A DNA stretch of 42,389 nucleotides, taken from positions 1 through 42,389 of the forward strand of contig NZ_CAKMSJ010000012.1 in the NCBI RefSeq assembly GCF_928381505.1, given 5' to 3'. Below, one piece after another: positions 32,201-40,454 of this stretch. The notes under the pieces are model-generated. The model was not told the DNA's origin. It was given only the letters and a program-made list of their open reading frames with translations, and ran no database searches. Origin of the DNA: Rothia endophytica. Lineage in GTDB: Bacteria; Actinomycetota; Actinomycetes; Actinomycetales; Micrococcaceae. The position numbers and the translations under genes are program-made. How positions within the stretch are numbered: position 1 is the stretch's first letter; every line of letters begins with the position of its first letter.

Positions 32201-33586
32201 GGTTTGGCGGCCCGAGGCCATCCAGCGTCCGCCGGTGACGCTGCCTGCTTGGCGGGTGTGGGGTAGCCAGGACGCCCAGCCCCAGTCCTGCTCCTTGCCG
32301 TGGTCGCAGAAGAGGGCGAGGGTGAGATCGGCCGGCCCTGCGTGGGTGGCCACTTGTAGGGCCAGGCTGCGGGCTAGGGCCAGGCTGCCTTCTCTTTGGC
32401 CAACGATACCCACGACGCCACCCTGGTTGAGGTTGGCCATGAGTGGGGCGCCTTTGAGGGTAAAGGAATCGTAGAGTTCTTTTGTTTCCTCTTCGAGATC
32501 CGGGTGGGCGCGTTTGTCGAGTTCGGGGCGCCAGTCCCGGTTGCCGGTTCCCACCCTGGTGAGCAGAAAGTCGGCGGAGTCTGCTCGGCGTTGCCAGAGC
32601 TGGGTTGAGGGTAGGGCGCTGCGGCGCAGCACGGTGGCGTTATCGGGGGTTAGTTCTTCTCTGCGGGCACGTTCTATCTCTGCGGCTTCTTCAAGGTCGC
32701 GCTCAAAGTCTGCCAGGGCGCCGGCAAACCGTTCTTCTTCTGCGGCCAGCTGTTTCTTGTAGCGGTGTTTACCTTCAAACCAGGTGCCGATGAGCACGAG
32801 CGGGCTGAGCAGGGCAAAGACCGCGAACCTGAGGTTACCCATGATGGTGACCATGGCAGCTGCCATGACTAGGGGAGCTAGCACCACTGCCAGGTTAAAT
32901 CTGGAGTTTTCTGTGACCGGTTCTCGTTTGGGGGGAGTGACGTAACCGGGGAGCTCTGGCAGGGCTGGGCGGGGCGGGCGGTTGAAAGGAGCGGTTCTAG
33001 CGGGTGTGAGGTTGTGTAGGCGCCCGGGGGCAGGTGCTGTGAACTCGGTGAGGTGGGGCTGGAAAAACAGCGTGGAGCCGCCGGCTTGTACCTCTGCCGG
33101 TTCGGTAATGGTCACCGGGCTACCCGCTTCAAGTTTTTCACCCTGCAGGTAGGTCCCGTTGGTGGAGCCGCTGTCCTTGATCTCTAGCCCGTCGGGGGTA
33201 AGGGTGGCGGTGAAATGCTCCCAGGAGGCGCTACTGGTCGGCAGCACGATGTCCGCTTGCTCTGACCGGCCAAAGACCATGGGGCGGGTGCGGGTGACCG
33301 GTTTGATCTCGCCTGTTTCTAACCCGGCACTGACGCTCACCACCCAGCCCGGAAGAGTAGTGGTTTCAGGTAGGGGGGAACGCGCGATGCGCGAGCCTTC
33401 TAGCAGGGGCAGTTTCTCTAGCGTATCTTCTGCCTGTGCGAGGTGAGCGTCGATATAGACCTGCTCATTTTCGCCCAGCCGTGGCCCTCCTACGGCTTCA
33501 ATCAGCTCGCCGAGCGTGGTGCTACCGCGCCAGCTATCAACATGAACTGAGCGGTGCAGAGAATCAATGCTTATGTGAATGCGCAT
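29294..33586 (-). CDS. FHA-domain FtsK/SpoIIIE ATPase of type VII secretion (EssC/EccC class)
   Basis: A 1430-residue membrane ATPase, the motor of type VII-like secretion. The N-terminus is a small beta-rich domain, then an FHA domain (about 95-175; RSEQADIVLP, SSASWEHFTA, KDSGSTNGTYLQGEKL). Two adjacent membrane helices follow near residues 228-265. Three FtsK-type ATPase modules come next: Walker A GGTTGSGKSE near 653 with Walker B ILLVIDEFAML near 760, a second with GIPGSGTTTT near 990, in which the lysine is replaced, and a third with GPARSGKST near 1257. ATQRPAGVVNDDILANTNLR follows module one. FHA plus three ATPase modules resembles EssC. It is the last gene of the lipoprotein and binding-protein operon. 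Confidence 0.9.
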   Translation of the reverse strand: MRIHISIDSLHRSVHVDSWRGSTTLGELIEAVGGPRLGENEQVYIDAHLAQAEDTLEKLPLLEGSRIARSPLPETTTLPGWVVSVSAGLETGEIKPVTRTRPMVFGRSEQADIVLPTSSASWEHFTATLTPDGLEIKDSGSTNGTYLQGEKLEAGSPVTITEPAEVQAGGSTLFFQPHLTEFTAPAPGRLHNLTPARTAPFNRPPRPALPELPGYVTPPKREPVTENSRFNLAVVLAPLVMAAAMVTIMGNLRFAVFALLSPLVLIGTWFEGKHRYKKQLAAEEERFAGALADFERDLEEAAEIERARREELTPDNATVLRRSALPSTQLWQRRADSADFLLTRVGTGNRDWRPELDKRAHPDLEEETKELYDSFTLKGAPLMANLNQGGVVGIVGQREGSLALARSLALQVATHAGPADLTLALFCDHGKEQDWGWASWLPHTRQAGSVTGGRWMASGRQTSTEMLRNILQNIDHFITPALVLVLDSEVLTEGRDAPARDLLGYGRETTGRSLGFGNQQEPRTVSGIVIASSEEQLPASCTSIVRVREDADAEIFEPETRTLIKDVVLAGLGLEQTETAAMQLAHFDDPELVIPGAALPRLVRAPELFDLAPATAQKVQKLWKEKSGVSAPIGIGDDGQVVLDIVRDGPHGLVGGTTGSGKSEFLRTFVAGLAARNSPDELNFILIDFKGGAAFKACERLPHTIGTISNLDEQLADRALRALDAEMHRRQVLFSQAGEGVDNIKDYMATNPPEPMPRILLVIDEFAMLAKDFPDVLQSLVNVAAVGRTLGVHMILATQRPAGVVNDDILANTNLRVALRVQSKEDSSNVIGVPDASAIERTQMGRAYVKLGQEDISAVQTALVTGQTPVEGATQLELRDSSIFGVPQKSLVDKPKIISDENDLDLLITAICQAHQELGLVEPRQVWPEALGKRVALDGFSEPIVTDLGKTQQPVGSFDGKHLHFALADQPHLQRQISTGWDLGKGNLMLVGIPGSGTTTTLASLALTAARHSSPAEVDIMVLDVGAGGLKDLQMLPHTIAYVGHGGRAKEQRVRFLRFLQAELERRRASSAPEKPLLILIDGLASLRDEFDDYDGQTLLNLLYRAYAEGPSLGMHFAIATPRIKAIPTAMDEVTTQKWLYRLADAYDYSGQGVKGKTVPAPIAGRCVSVEHLLQMHVATPDTSLAEAVGKVQAIWPTAEPKPEVIGQLPTEVKVAELGAHADISGEPWRLPVGLGEQDLLPVYLETYQGEHILIAGPARSGKSTLLLALRNVLEQAHVADGGQAPTVWAICSRRSPLAQENFEHLAVDDDEIPALTAQLRLSTGPSVLLIDDADGFADGDKSISSLLDQPLPGLCIIAAGRSDELRTLYSHWTKTLRKAKCGVLLQPNVDLDGDLFGARLPRKAPVEITQGRGYAISNGAVQLIQAVSP

Positions 33587-33622
33587 AGGAGCCCTTTGGC
33601 TGTGGGAGGGGCAGGGAGGTGG

Positions 33623-34885
33623 TTAGGAGGCTGCGAACCAGACGATATGCGCCGATTCATCCCTAGGTGACGTGCGAATGGTGACATCCTCCAGCGTGGC
33701 GGAGAGCAGGGCCGGTGAGCCTGCCACTGCGTGCGGCTGGGAGAAATCAAGACCAGCGGCGGTGATGCCATCGGACGGGGAGAGGGTTAGCGTTCCCAGC
33801 TCCTTTTTGATATCTTTGGGTTTCGCCGAAGGTGCCTTTTCGGTTGCTCGTACCAGGGCTACAACGGCGTCGTGGCTTCTGGCGTCTGCGCTAGCTGCGA
33901 CGTCGCTAAACGGCTGTTCGCCCAACGGCCCGTGGGCATCGGGGGAGTCACCCAGCATCTTGACCATTTGCAGGTAGGCAGACATGGAACGGCCCTGACC
34001 GTCGGCTTGCAGGGCTACCGAATCGCCGGTGTTAAACCCTACGGTCATAGCGTTGATGACGGTGGAGGGGTTGTCCCGGGTGAAGGTTTCGCTGAAGGCT
34101 GGGCTGGTGGCTTCGTTGCCGAGCACGATGCTGGCCTGGGTGCCTGCCTCTTGCAGGGCGCGGGTCAGTCGGGCCTGTGTGTAGGAATCTGCGTTGATGA
34201 AGATAGCTGCACCGGCCTTACCATCAGAGATACGGCGGGCGATATCTTGGGCAGTCTTATCGAGATCGCTAGAACTGTTGACCGTTACGGTTTCTTCTGC
34301 CCGCACCTCTGGCCCGGGGAAGCTTTCCTGGTCAATACGAACCACGCGGGAGGTGCCGCTGTAGTGGCTTTCGAGCAGGCTGGTGACGTCGCTGGGTGAA
34401 GGCGTCAGTGACCAGGCTCCGCCTACCGCGTCGGTGTAGGGGAGGATGACGGGGATCCCGCGTTCTTCGGCAGCCTTAACTGCCTCTTCTACGTGGTTGC
34501 CGCGGGAAGCGATGACAATCCCTGACACGTTCTGCTGTGCCAGAACCTCCACTGCCCGCGCAGCGCCTGCTGAGGTGCCTCGGTCATCCTCGGTGATAAG
34601 GGTCAGGTTGGCACCAGAACGGTTGAAACGTTCGATAGCTACCTGCGCTCCTGCCGCAGCTTGGTTCCATTCAGAGCCCTGCGCACCTTCGTTACCTACC
34701 GTGAGAATCAGGCCGATGGAGGAGTTACGGGCTTGCTCTGAGGCAGTGAGTTCTACGGGTACGGTGACTGCCACCGCGGCGTCCTTTTCTTGGCCCTGGT
34801 GCTTCACGATCGCTGCGACAACCAGCCCCACAATCAGCAGGATCAGGGCGAGTGGTACACCGATATTGAGGATTTTATTCTTCAT
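33623..34885 (-). CDS. Membrane-anchored type I periplasmic-binding-fold protein
   Basis: A 420-residue protein. The N-terminal helix (IGVPLALILLIVGLVVAAIV) is an uncleaved-looking anchor. The rest resembles branched-chain amino-acid-type binding proteins (Peripla_BP_6): GLILTVGNEGAQGSEWNQAA, GAQVAIERFNRSGANLTLI, TEDDRGTSAGAARAVEVLA, GIVIASRGNHVEEAVKAAEE and a later KAGAAIFINADSYTQARLT. No lipobox and no ABC transporter genes are nearby. Instead it lies 3 bp after the large lipoprotein gene and 36 bp before the EssC-like ATPase. It may sense a ligand or bind a wall component for the secretion machine (inference). Confidence 0.82.
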   Translation of the reverse strand: MKNKILNIGVPLALILLIVGLVVAAIVKHQGQEKDAAVAVTVPVELTASEQARNSSIGLILTVGNEGAQGSEWNQAAAGAQVAIERFNRSGANLTLITEDDRGTSAGAARAVEVLAQQNVSGIVIASRGNHVEEAVKAAEERGIPVILPYTDAVGGAWSLTPSPSDVTSLLESHYSGTSRVVRIDQESFPGPEVRAEETVTVNSSSDLDKTAQDIARRISDGKAGAAIFINADSYTQARLTRALQEAGTQASIVLGNEATSPAFSETFTRDNPSTVINAMTVGFNTGDSVALQADGQGRSMSAYLQMVKMLGDSPDAHGPLGEQPFSDVAASADARSHDAVVALVRATEKAPSAKPKDIKKELGTLTLSPSDGITAAGLDFSQPHAVAGSPALLSATLEDVTIRTSPRDESAHIVWFAAS

Positions 34886-34888
34886 CGG

Positions 34889-37800
34889 TTACTGCTCACC
34901 ACCGATGGTGAAGGTGTAGATGGTCTTGACGGTGGCACCTGAGGACGCTGAAAGGTGGAAGGCAGGCAGAGCAGAGAGCTTGCGCAGGGAGGCGTTGTAC
35001 TGCTCCTGCTTGAGGCGGATCGCACCCATATCCTCTTCGCGGATTGTGGCGTACTTTTCTGCATTCTGGGTAGCCAGTGAGAGCTGGTAGTCGGCGTTAC
35101 CCGCACTACCCGCGTTATTTTGCAGGGAGCCAAGCAGGCCGGAGCCGTTGACTGAGGTGTCACCCACGTCCAGCATGAGTTTTTGCAGCTCGCCGGTGAG
35201 GGTTGCTGAGGCGCCGGCGACGTCCTGGGTGGCGGAGTCGTGGCTTTGCTGGATGCGCTCCAGGGAGGACTTAGTGCGGGCATCGGCTTCTTCTACCTGG
35301 CGCTGGGCGGCGGCGTTGAGCTTATCGCCCTGCTCTTTCAGCAGCACTTCGGTGCCGGTTGAGATGCTCTCTGAGGTGCCGGTGAGGTTGGTGACCTGCT
35401 GGGAGAAGAGGTCGGTAATAGTCAGCTCACTGTCCGTGCGCTGCTGGGAGACGTTACGTGCCTGGGTGGCGAGGATGCTGCTGATCTCTTCAACATTTTC
35501 AGCCGGCGCAGCTTCGATGATCTCAGCTAGAGCGTCGTTGAGTTTCTGCTGCTGGGCTGAGAGATCATCGAGGCTGGTGGAGAGGCTATCAAAGCTGGCG
35601 TGAAGCCCGGGCATGGCATCTTTAACGGCCTGGACGCTGGTGTCGGGTTCAGCCGGGGTTTCGGGGCTGGGCTCGGCGGTAGGTTCCTGGGTGGGTTCAG
35701 GTGCCGCGGTGGGTTCCTGCGGTTCGGGGGTTGCTGAGGGCGATGCCGAGGGGCTGGGCGCAGGTGACGCGGCTTGCTCTAGCAGGGTGCGCATGGCGGC
35801 AGTTTTTTCGCTGACCTGGGTGAGGTCTTCCTTTATAGCAGCGATTTTCTGGGTGGTCTCTGACTCTTCACCCGTCACGTCACTTGCGGTGAACACGCTG
35901 TTCCAGAGTTCTACCTGGTGGGTTAGACGCTGGCTCAGTGGCTGCTGGTAGTTCTCCGGGGTGGGGAGCTTTTCGTCGCTGGCGGGTTCAGCGATATCAG
36001 CGCAGGGGGTATCGGTTAGGTAGCCGCGCAGTCTCTCGACTTCCTCAGCGGGCAGTTTGCCTGCCTGTGCGGTGCCACCGTCTGAAAGCTGGCAGAGCTG
36101 GTCAGCAAGTTCCTGGTTCTGGGTGAGTATTGAACCGGTCTCGTCGGTGTCAACGTTGAGTTCAGCCAGGGCCTCCTGAGCGGTGGTGTTGATGCTGCCT
36201 AGCAACTCTTCAAGGTCAGCGATGTGATCGTTTGAAGCTTCGGTGTGCTGGTCAATGGCGTCCAGGCTGGCTAGTAGTTCTTGGGTAGGCAGGGGAGACG
36301 GCTGTGGGGTAGCTGTGGGGCTGACGCTGGGAGTAGGGCTGGGCTCGGTGCTGGGTGTAGCACTGGGGGTAGGTGAAGCTGATTCGGTGGGGGCGGGGGC
36401 TACGGGCTGCTGTAGCGCATCAACCTGCTGCTGCAGGGTATCGAGGGCAGCGCTGGCGCTCTGGTAGTTACCCAGAACCTCGCTGAGTGCACCGGGGTTC
36501 AGCTGTTCAATGAGCTGGTTGGTCTGCTGAGCGGACTGCAGCAGGCTGGCGGTGAGCACGACCTGGGAGTTAAAAACTGAGCAGGAGGCTGAGACTGAGT
36601 CCCTGCAGGTCTCCGGGGTGGGGTTTTCGGGGCCTAGCACGGTGTTGACGACCTCCACCACCTGGTCGCGACAGTCGATGTTGGCTTCGCTGTAGGCACC
36701 CAGGACGTTAGAGAGCTGCACCATGTTGGAGTAAACGGTGGAGCCGTTGGCGGGCTGGGCGATGTTGACTTCGCAAGTGCCGGCGTCAAAGACGGGGGCG
36801 GGAACATCGTCGCCTTCTTGACCAAAGAAGTTCTGCAGGGATTCAACGGTTTGTTGCATCTGGGCGACGAGTTCGTCTTGGGAGCCCTGGGCGCTTTCGT
36901 CCAGGTTAGTGCGCAGGCCTGAGAGCTTTTCTTGCAGGTCAGATAGCTGCCCGGTGAGCTGCTCTGAGCTCTGCTGCAGCTCTTGCACGGTGGAGGACTT
37001 GAGGGATTCTGAGGTGGTGTTGAGGTTATCGCGGATGTCCGAGATGGTGCTACCGGCGTCGGCAAGCGCCTGGTTGGCTTCAGCAACCACTTCAACGGTC
37101 TGCTGCATGAGTTCCATGGTGGAGTCTTGATTAGCACTGAATGCTGAGCTGACGGCTCCTGAGGAGGTCAGGTCGTTGGTGAGACCCGGGTGCACGGCGA
37201 TATTGAACTCGGGGACTTTCAGGTCTTCTGCCTGCAGGTTCACAGTGAAGGTGCTGCTGGCGCTGGTGCTGGGCCCTGCCAGGATTTTTGCCCACTGCAG
37301 GGAGGCGTCACCGTTCTCGTTGGTGCTGATAATGCCGTTGGTAGTTCCGTTGCCCACGGTGGCTTCTGAGAGGATGCTCTGCGGCTTGACGCCTTCGAAG
37401 GTGGTGGACGCAGCAACGGATAGGGGTGCCCCGACCAGGGTGCTCTTGGTTTTCTGGGTGCCCGCGACATCGTAGGTGAGGTCCTCGGGCTGCACGGTGA
37501 GATTCTCCACGGTGATGTCGATGCTGACATCACCGGTGTAACCGTCTAGGTCGTTGAGGTCGTTACCGGAGCCGTGATCGGTGGTGTAGCGGGTGGTGAT
37601 GCGCACGGGCAGGTCGTTGACGGCGTCCCGCAGGGCGTAGGTCTGCTCTTCGCTGGAGGACTTGCCACTGAAGGCGTCAAAGGAGACCACGGTGGAGCTG
37701 ATGTCTGAGATTTCTGCGGACGAGGTGAGGCCCACGTTGACGTTTTGTAGCACGTTGGAGGCGTTCATCACGGCAGTGTTGTCTGAGGTGCACCCAGCCA

Positions 37801-37891
37801 GCATGAAGGTAGCTGCGACGGCCAGCGCCGATGCGGCTTTTATGCGACGTGAAGAAGTACGGCCGTGAGGACTTTTGTTGGTGAAAAGCAT
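34889..37891 (-). CDS. 1000-residue coiled-coil lipoprotein of the secretion operon
   Basis: The N-terminus carries a basic segment, a hydrophobic core (ASALAVAATFM) and the lipobox LAGC with C34, so it is a lipoprotein on the outer face of the membrane. Residues about 40-245 look like a beta-rich domain. Long helical, Gln/Ser/Leu-rich segments follow (QELQQSSEQLTGQLSDLQEK), separated by two Pro/Ser/Thr/Glu linkers near 495-530 and 707-750 (repeats of SPTPS and EPTAEP type). The last third is again coiled coil. I know no named family. The architecture recalls the extracellular stalk of EsaA/YhgE-type proteins but without membrane helices. It is first in the operon with the binding-fold protein and the EssC-like ATPase. 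Confidence 0.8.
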   Translation of the reverse strand: MLFTNKSPHGRTSSRRIKAASALAVAATFMLAGCTSDNTAVMNASNVLQNVNVGLTSSAEISDISSTVVSFDAFSGKSSSEEQTYALRDAVNDLPVRITTRYTTDHGSGNDLNDLDGYTGDVSIDITVENLTVQPEDLTYDVAGTQKTKSTLVGAPLSVAASTTFEGVKPQSILSEATVGNGTTNGIISTNENGDASLQWAKILAGPSTSASSTFTVNLQAEDLKVPEFNIAVHPGLTNDLTSSGAVSSAFSANQDSTMELMQQTVEVVAEANQALADAGSTISDIRDNLNTTSESLKSSTVQELQQSSEQLTGQLSDLQEKLSGLRTNLDESAQGSQDELVAQMQQTVESLQNFFGQEGDDVPAPVFDAGTCEVNIAQPANGSTVYSNMVQLSNVLGAYSEANIDCRDQVVEVVNTVLGPENPTPETCRDSVSASCSVFNSQVVLTASLLQSAQQTNQLIEQLNPGALSEVLGNYQSASAALDTLQQQVDALQQPVAPAPTESASPTPSATPSTEPSPTPSVSPTATPQPSPLPTQELLASLDAIDQHTEASNDHIADLEELLGSINTTAQEALAELNVDTDETGSILTQNQELADQLCQLSDGGTAQAGKLPAEEVERLRGYLTDTPCADIAEPASDEKLPTPENYQQPLSQRLTHQVELWNSVFTASDVTGEESETTQKIAAIKEDLTQVSEKTAAMRTLLEQAASPAPSPSASPSATPEPQEPTAAPEPTQEPTAEPSPETPAEPDTSVQAVKDAMPGLHASFDSLSTSLDDLSAQQQKLNDALAEIIEAAPAENVEEISSILATQARNVSQQRTDSELTITDLFSQQVTNLTGTSESISTGTEVLLKEQGDKLNAAAQRQVEEADARTKSSLERIQQSHDSATQDVAGASATLTGELQKLMLDVGDTSVNGSGLLGSLQNNAGSAGNADYQLSLATQNAEKYATIREEDMGAIRLKQEQYNASLRKLSALPAFHLSASSGATVKTIYTFTIGGEQ

Positions 37892-38048
37892 GCAGTTTCC
37901 GTCTCAGATGATGTGTGTGGAGCCGAAGTAAATACTAGCTTAGAAAACGTTGTTATCTCAGGGTTTTAGATGTATATCATCATCACTCCTAGCCGTGGTG
38001 AACTAGACTGTTGGGAGGTTTTAGATGAGTAATGTTTGAGGAGCTGGC
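37892..38048. promoter_or_regulatory. Divergent promoter region, secretion operon and kinase
   Basis: 157 bp between the divergent lipoprotein and kinase starts. GGTTTTAGATG occurs twice in direct orientation, near 37964 and 38016, which would suit a shared regulator. On the minus strand TAGTAT is a possible -10 about 45 bp upstream of the lipoprotein gene. GAGGAGCTGGC just before 38049 is the kinase ribosome-binding site. Confidence 0.4.
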
Positions 38049-39998
38049 ATGGCAGCAACTGCCCCTGGGGTACCGCTGGGAGCGTCCTATACCCTGGTGA
38101 GTTTGGTAGGTAAAGGTGCCTCTGGCCAGGTGTGGTCCGTGCAGCATGCTCGCCAGAAAGCTCCTCTGGTGGCCAAAATTTTGCACTCTCACTTAGCTGA
38201 GGACGCCGCGGTGGTGGAGCGTTTTGTGCGGGAGCGTTCTGTGCTGATGGGCCTTGAGCACCGTCATATTGTGACAGTTCATGACCTGGTGGTTGAGGGT
38301 AGCACCCTGGCTTTGGTGATGGACTATTACGGTGGTGGGTCGCTGCGCGATGTGCTGGTGCAGCGGGGCACTGTGAGGCCTGCTGTGGCGCTGCGGCTAG
38401 TGGCGACCGTGCTAGAAACTCTTGCTTACGCTCATGGGCAGGGTGTGGTGCACCGCGATATTAAGCCCGATAACATCCTCTTTGAGGGTGAATCGGAGCA
38501 GTTGCAGCCGGAGGCCTTGCGGGTGACTGACTTTGGTATTTCGTCCATTATTAGGGCTGATCAGGCCAACACCACGGGGATTGTGGGCACCCCCTATTAT
38601 CTGCCGCCGGAGCTTATTCAGAGTGGCACCAGTGGGCCTGCCGGTGATGTGTATTCCGCGGGCATTATGCTCTATGAGCTGCTGGCTGGGCGGACGCCTT
38701 TTGCCGGGGAGGGCACGGATTTCACGGTAGCTTACCGCCATGTGACCACCGAGGTGCCGCCGCTTGAGTTGCCTGACCCGGTGATGCAGGAGCTTCTGTC
38801 GCTGCTGGATAAGAACCCGGCGCGCAGGCCTCACCCCCTTGACGCGGCGGCTCGTCTGCGCACTTTAGCTGACCGGTTTGAGAAGACGCCGGCTCTAGCG
38901 CCGGTTCAAGACCCGCAGGCCTTCACTGAGGCGCACCGCCCGCAGACGGTGGTGCGCGGCTTGAGCCCCGCACTGACCTCCGATGATATTCAGCAGGTGC
39001 AGGACCCCGACGCCCCGGTGCTTGGCGCGGCGGCGGGTGCAACGATCATTAGGCCCCAGCAGATTGAGCGGCCGGCTTACAAGGTTGAATACCCTGCTGA
39101 TGATGAGGCTAAGGACGCTAAGAAGCCGCGTTCCAAGGCCCTGTGGCTGGGCGTTTTGGGGGTAGTCCTGCTGTTGGGAACGGGTTTTGGTATCTACTGG
39201 GCTGTTACTTCTAGTAGCGGCCCGTCGGAGCCTTTCAGTGCTACGGGCAACCAGGAGTCACCGCTGCCCACCGGTTTGTCGGTGCGCCGTGAGGCCACCT
39301 ACAACCCCAGCTCTTCAACTATTGACCTCACGATTACTTACAGTGCCCAGAAAGCGCCGTTGTCAGGGGAGTTTCTGGAGGTTGTGCCGGTAGTGACCGA
39401 AGGGGCCTCTTGCCCCAATGTCACGTGGAGCCAGGCTTCTGGCCAGCGTAACCAGCCCATGGTGACGGACATGAATGTTGAGTGCGGCTGGACCTTGCAG
39501 GGTATTGATATTAAGCCTAACCAGCAGGTTGAGGTGAAGGGGTCTGTGGCGGCTGAGGTTGCTGATGAGCAGCAGTTGGAGGGCTGGCTTGAGCAGGTGT
39601 CAGAGCAGACCCAGCAGGCGATTGCGTCTGAGGAGTACAAGAGCACTTCTTACCCGGTGCAGCGGCTGACGGATGTAGTGGTGAAGGTACCTGCTCGTAC
39701 GGTGGGGCAGAGCGCCCTGCCTATTACACTTTTGCCGGTGTGGCCCAGCGGCGAGGACAGCCTCAATCCGCTCTTTTCGTCGGAGAGCGCTGGTAAGCCG
39801 TCGGGCATGTTGCAGGCGGTGGCTGGGGATGAGAACCCGGTGCGGTTCTCTGACGGTTGCGCGGGGCACCTGATGGTGGACGCCAGCGGCCTTAAAGTGA
39901 CTGCTTTGTCGGTGGCGGATCAGTGCGCGGTGAATGCTCAGGTGGGTAATTTTACTGATCTGCGTAGCAGTAATTTCACGATTAGTACCAGGGACTAA
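38049..39998 (+). CDS. Transmembrane Ser/Thr protein kinase (PknB-like)
   Basis: 649 residues. The N-terminal kinase domain (about 14-280) has the glycine loop VGKGASGQVW, the ATP lysine in PLVAKILHS, the glutamate in RFVRERSVL, the catalytic loop VVHRDIKPDNILF, DFGIS, and an activation loop with NTTGIVGTPYYLPPELI. A juxtamembrane stretch with threonines precedes one membrane helix near residues 363-385 (LWLGVLGVVLLLGTGFGIYW). The extracellular part of about 260 residues has no PASTA repeats and contains cysteines in GASCPNVTW, NVECGWTL, DGCAGHL and DQCAVN, possibly two disulfides. It is divergent from the secretion operon, whose ATPase carries a phosphothreonine-binding FHA domain, so it is a likely regulator of that machine. 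Confidence 0.9.
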   Translation: MAATAPGVPLGASYTLVSLVGKGASGQVWSVQHARQKAPLVAKILHSHLAEDAAVVERFVRERSVLMGLEHRHIVTVHDLVVEGSTLALVMDYYGGGSLRDVLVQRGTVRPAVALRLVATVLETLAYAHGQGVVHRDIKPDNILFEGESEQLQPEALRVTDFGISSIIRADQANTTGIVGTPYYLPPELIQSGTSGPAGDVYSAGIMLYELLAGRTPFAGEGTDFTVAYRHVTTEVPPLELPDPVMQELLSLLDKNPARRPHPLDAAARLRTLADRFEKTPALAPVQDPQAFTEAHRPQTVVRGLSPALTSDDIQQVQDPDAPVLGAAAGATIIRPQQIERPAYKVEYPADDEAKDAKKPRSKALWLGVLGVVLLLGTGFGIYWAVTSSSGPSEPFSATGNQESPLPTGLSVRREATYNPSSSTIDLTITYSAQKAPLSGEFLEVVPVVTEGASCPNVTWSQASGQRNQPMVTDMNVECGWTLQGIDIKPNQQVEVKGSVAAEVADEQQLEGWLEQVSEQTQQAIASEEYKSTSYPVQRLTDVVVKVPARTVGQSALPITLLPVWPSGEDSLNPLFSSESAGKPSGMLQAVAGDENPVRFSDGCAGHLMVDASGLKVTALSVADQCAVNAQVGNFTDLRSSNFTISTRD

Positions 39999-40019
39999 AC
40001 CGGTGCCGGTGCTTAGCCG

Positions 40020-40338
40020 ATGGTGTGGCGGGTGGGTCGAGCTCGGCTGCGAAAAAGCTGAAGCCGTTCGTAGAATCTCATTCGTGCGTTTGAGCTCGGC
40101 GTTTTCTTTGTTCAGGCGCCGGTTTTTCTGTTGCCATATCGGTGGTGGTGCTGGGAGCGTTGTCAGCATCGATTTCGGCTTGTTTGTGCCATTTTTACAG
40201 AGTTTCAGGCCCGATGCCGAGGTGTTCTCCAATGTTTCGGCATGCAGTGTAGGTGCCTGTCTCGGGGATGTTTTCGAGATGGTCGGCCAGTTGTCGTAGG
40301 GTTCGGGTTTTGAGTTCGGCGGGGTATTGGGTGAGCAT
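40020..40338 (-). pseudogene. IS3-family transposase OrfA, broken
   Basis: Starting at ATG 40338, the minus strand reads LTQYPAELKTRTLRQLADHL and NIGEHLGIGPETL, then an in-frame stop where an arginine codon is expected, then KWHKQAEIDADNAP. A frameshift at an A-run moves the rest, NRRLNKENAELKRTNEILRT and ASAF, into another frame, and AAELDPPATPS into a further one. This is an IS3-type OrfA (HTH plus leucine-zipper end). OrfB is missing entirely. It directly follows the kinase gene in convergent orientation. Confidence 0.8.
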
Positions 40339-40407
40339 GGGTTTGTTCCTTTGCTCTTTTTGTTTGTTTCCAATTTACGGGAGCGAAACTAAACCCAGTA
40401 CATATCA
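40339..40407 (-). mobile_element. IS left end with leader of the broken OrfA
   Basis: On the minus strand TGATATGTACTGGGTTTAGT starts at 40407 and runs through GGAAACAAAC and GCAAAGGAACAAA to the OrfA start. The same end and leader occur as a solo fragment at 15705-15764. Confidence 0.7.
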
Positions 40408-40454
40408 TGTTTTAGTGCTCTTGTAATTATCGGAACTAAACCACGTACATATCA
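40408..40454 (-). mobile_element. Second IS-end repeat, short type
   Basis: On the minus strand 47 bp from TGATATGTACGTGG through TTTAGTTCCGATAATTA to CACTAAAACA. It abuts the left end at 40407 head to tail and matches 15765-15811. Confidence 0.65.

Noticed and set aside
39600..40373. A single 257-codon minus-strand transposase gene
   Set aside because: The frame holds only a shifted middle part of OrfA and continues into the antisense of the kinase gene. The true element is a broken OrfA of about 320 bp.
40408..40454. Left-right IS circle junction
   Set aside because: Circle junctions of IS3 elements join inverted ends. Here the ends are in the same orientation.
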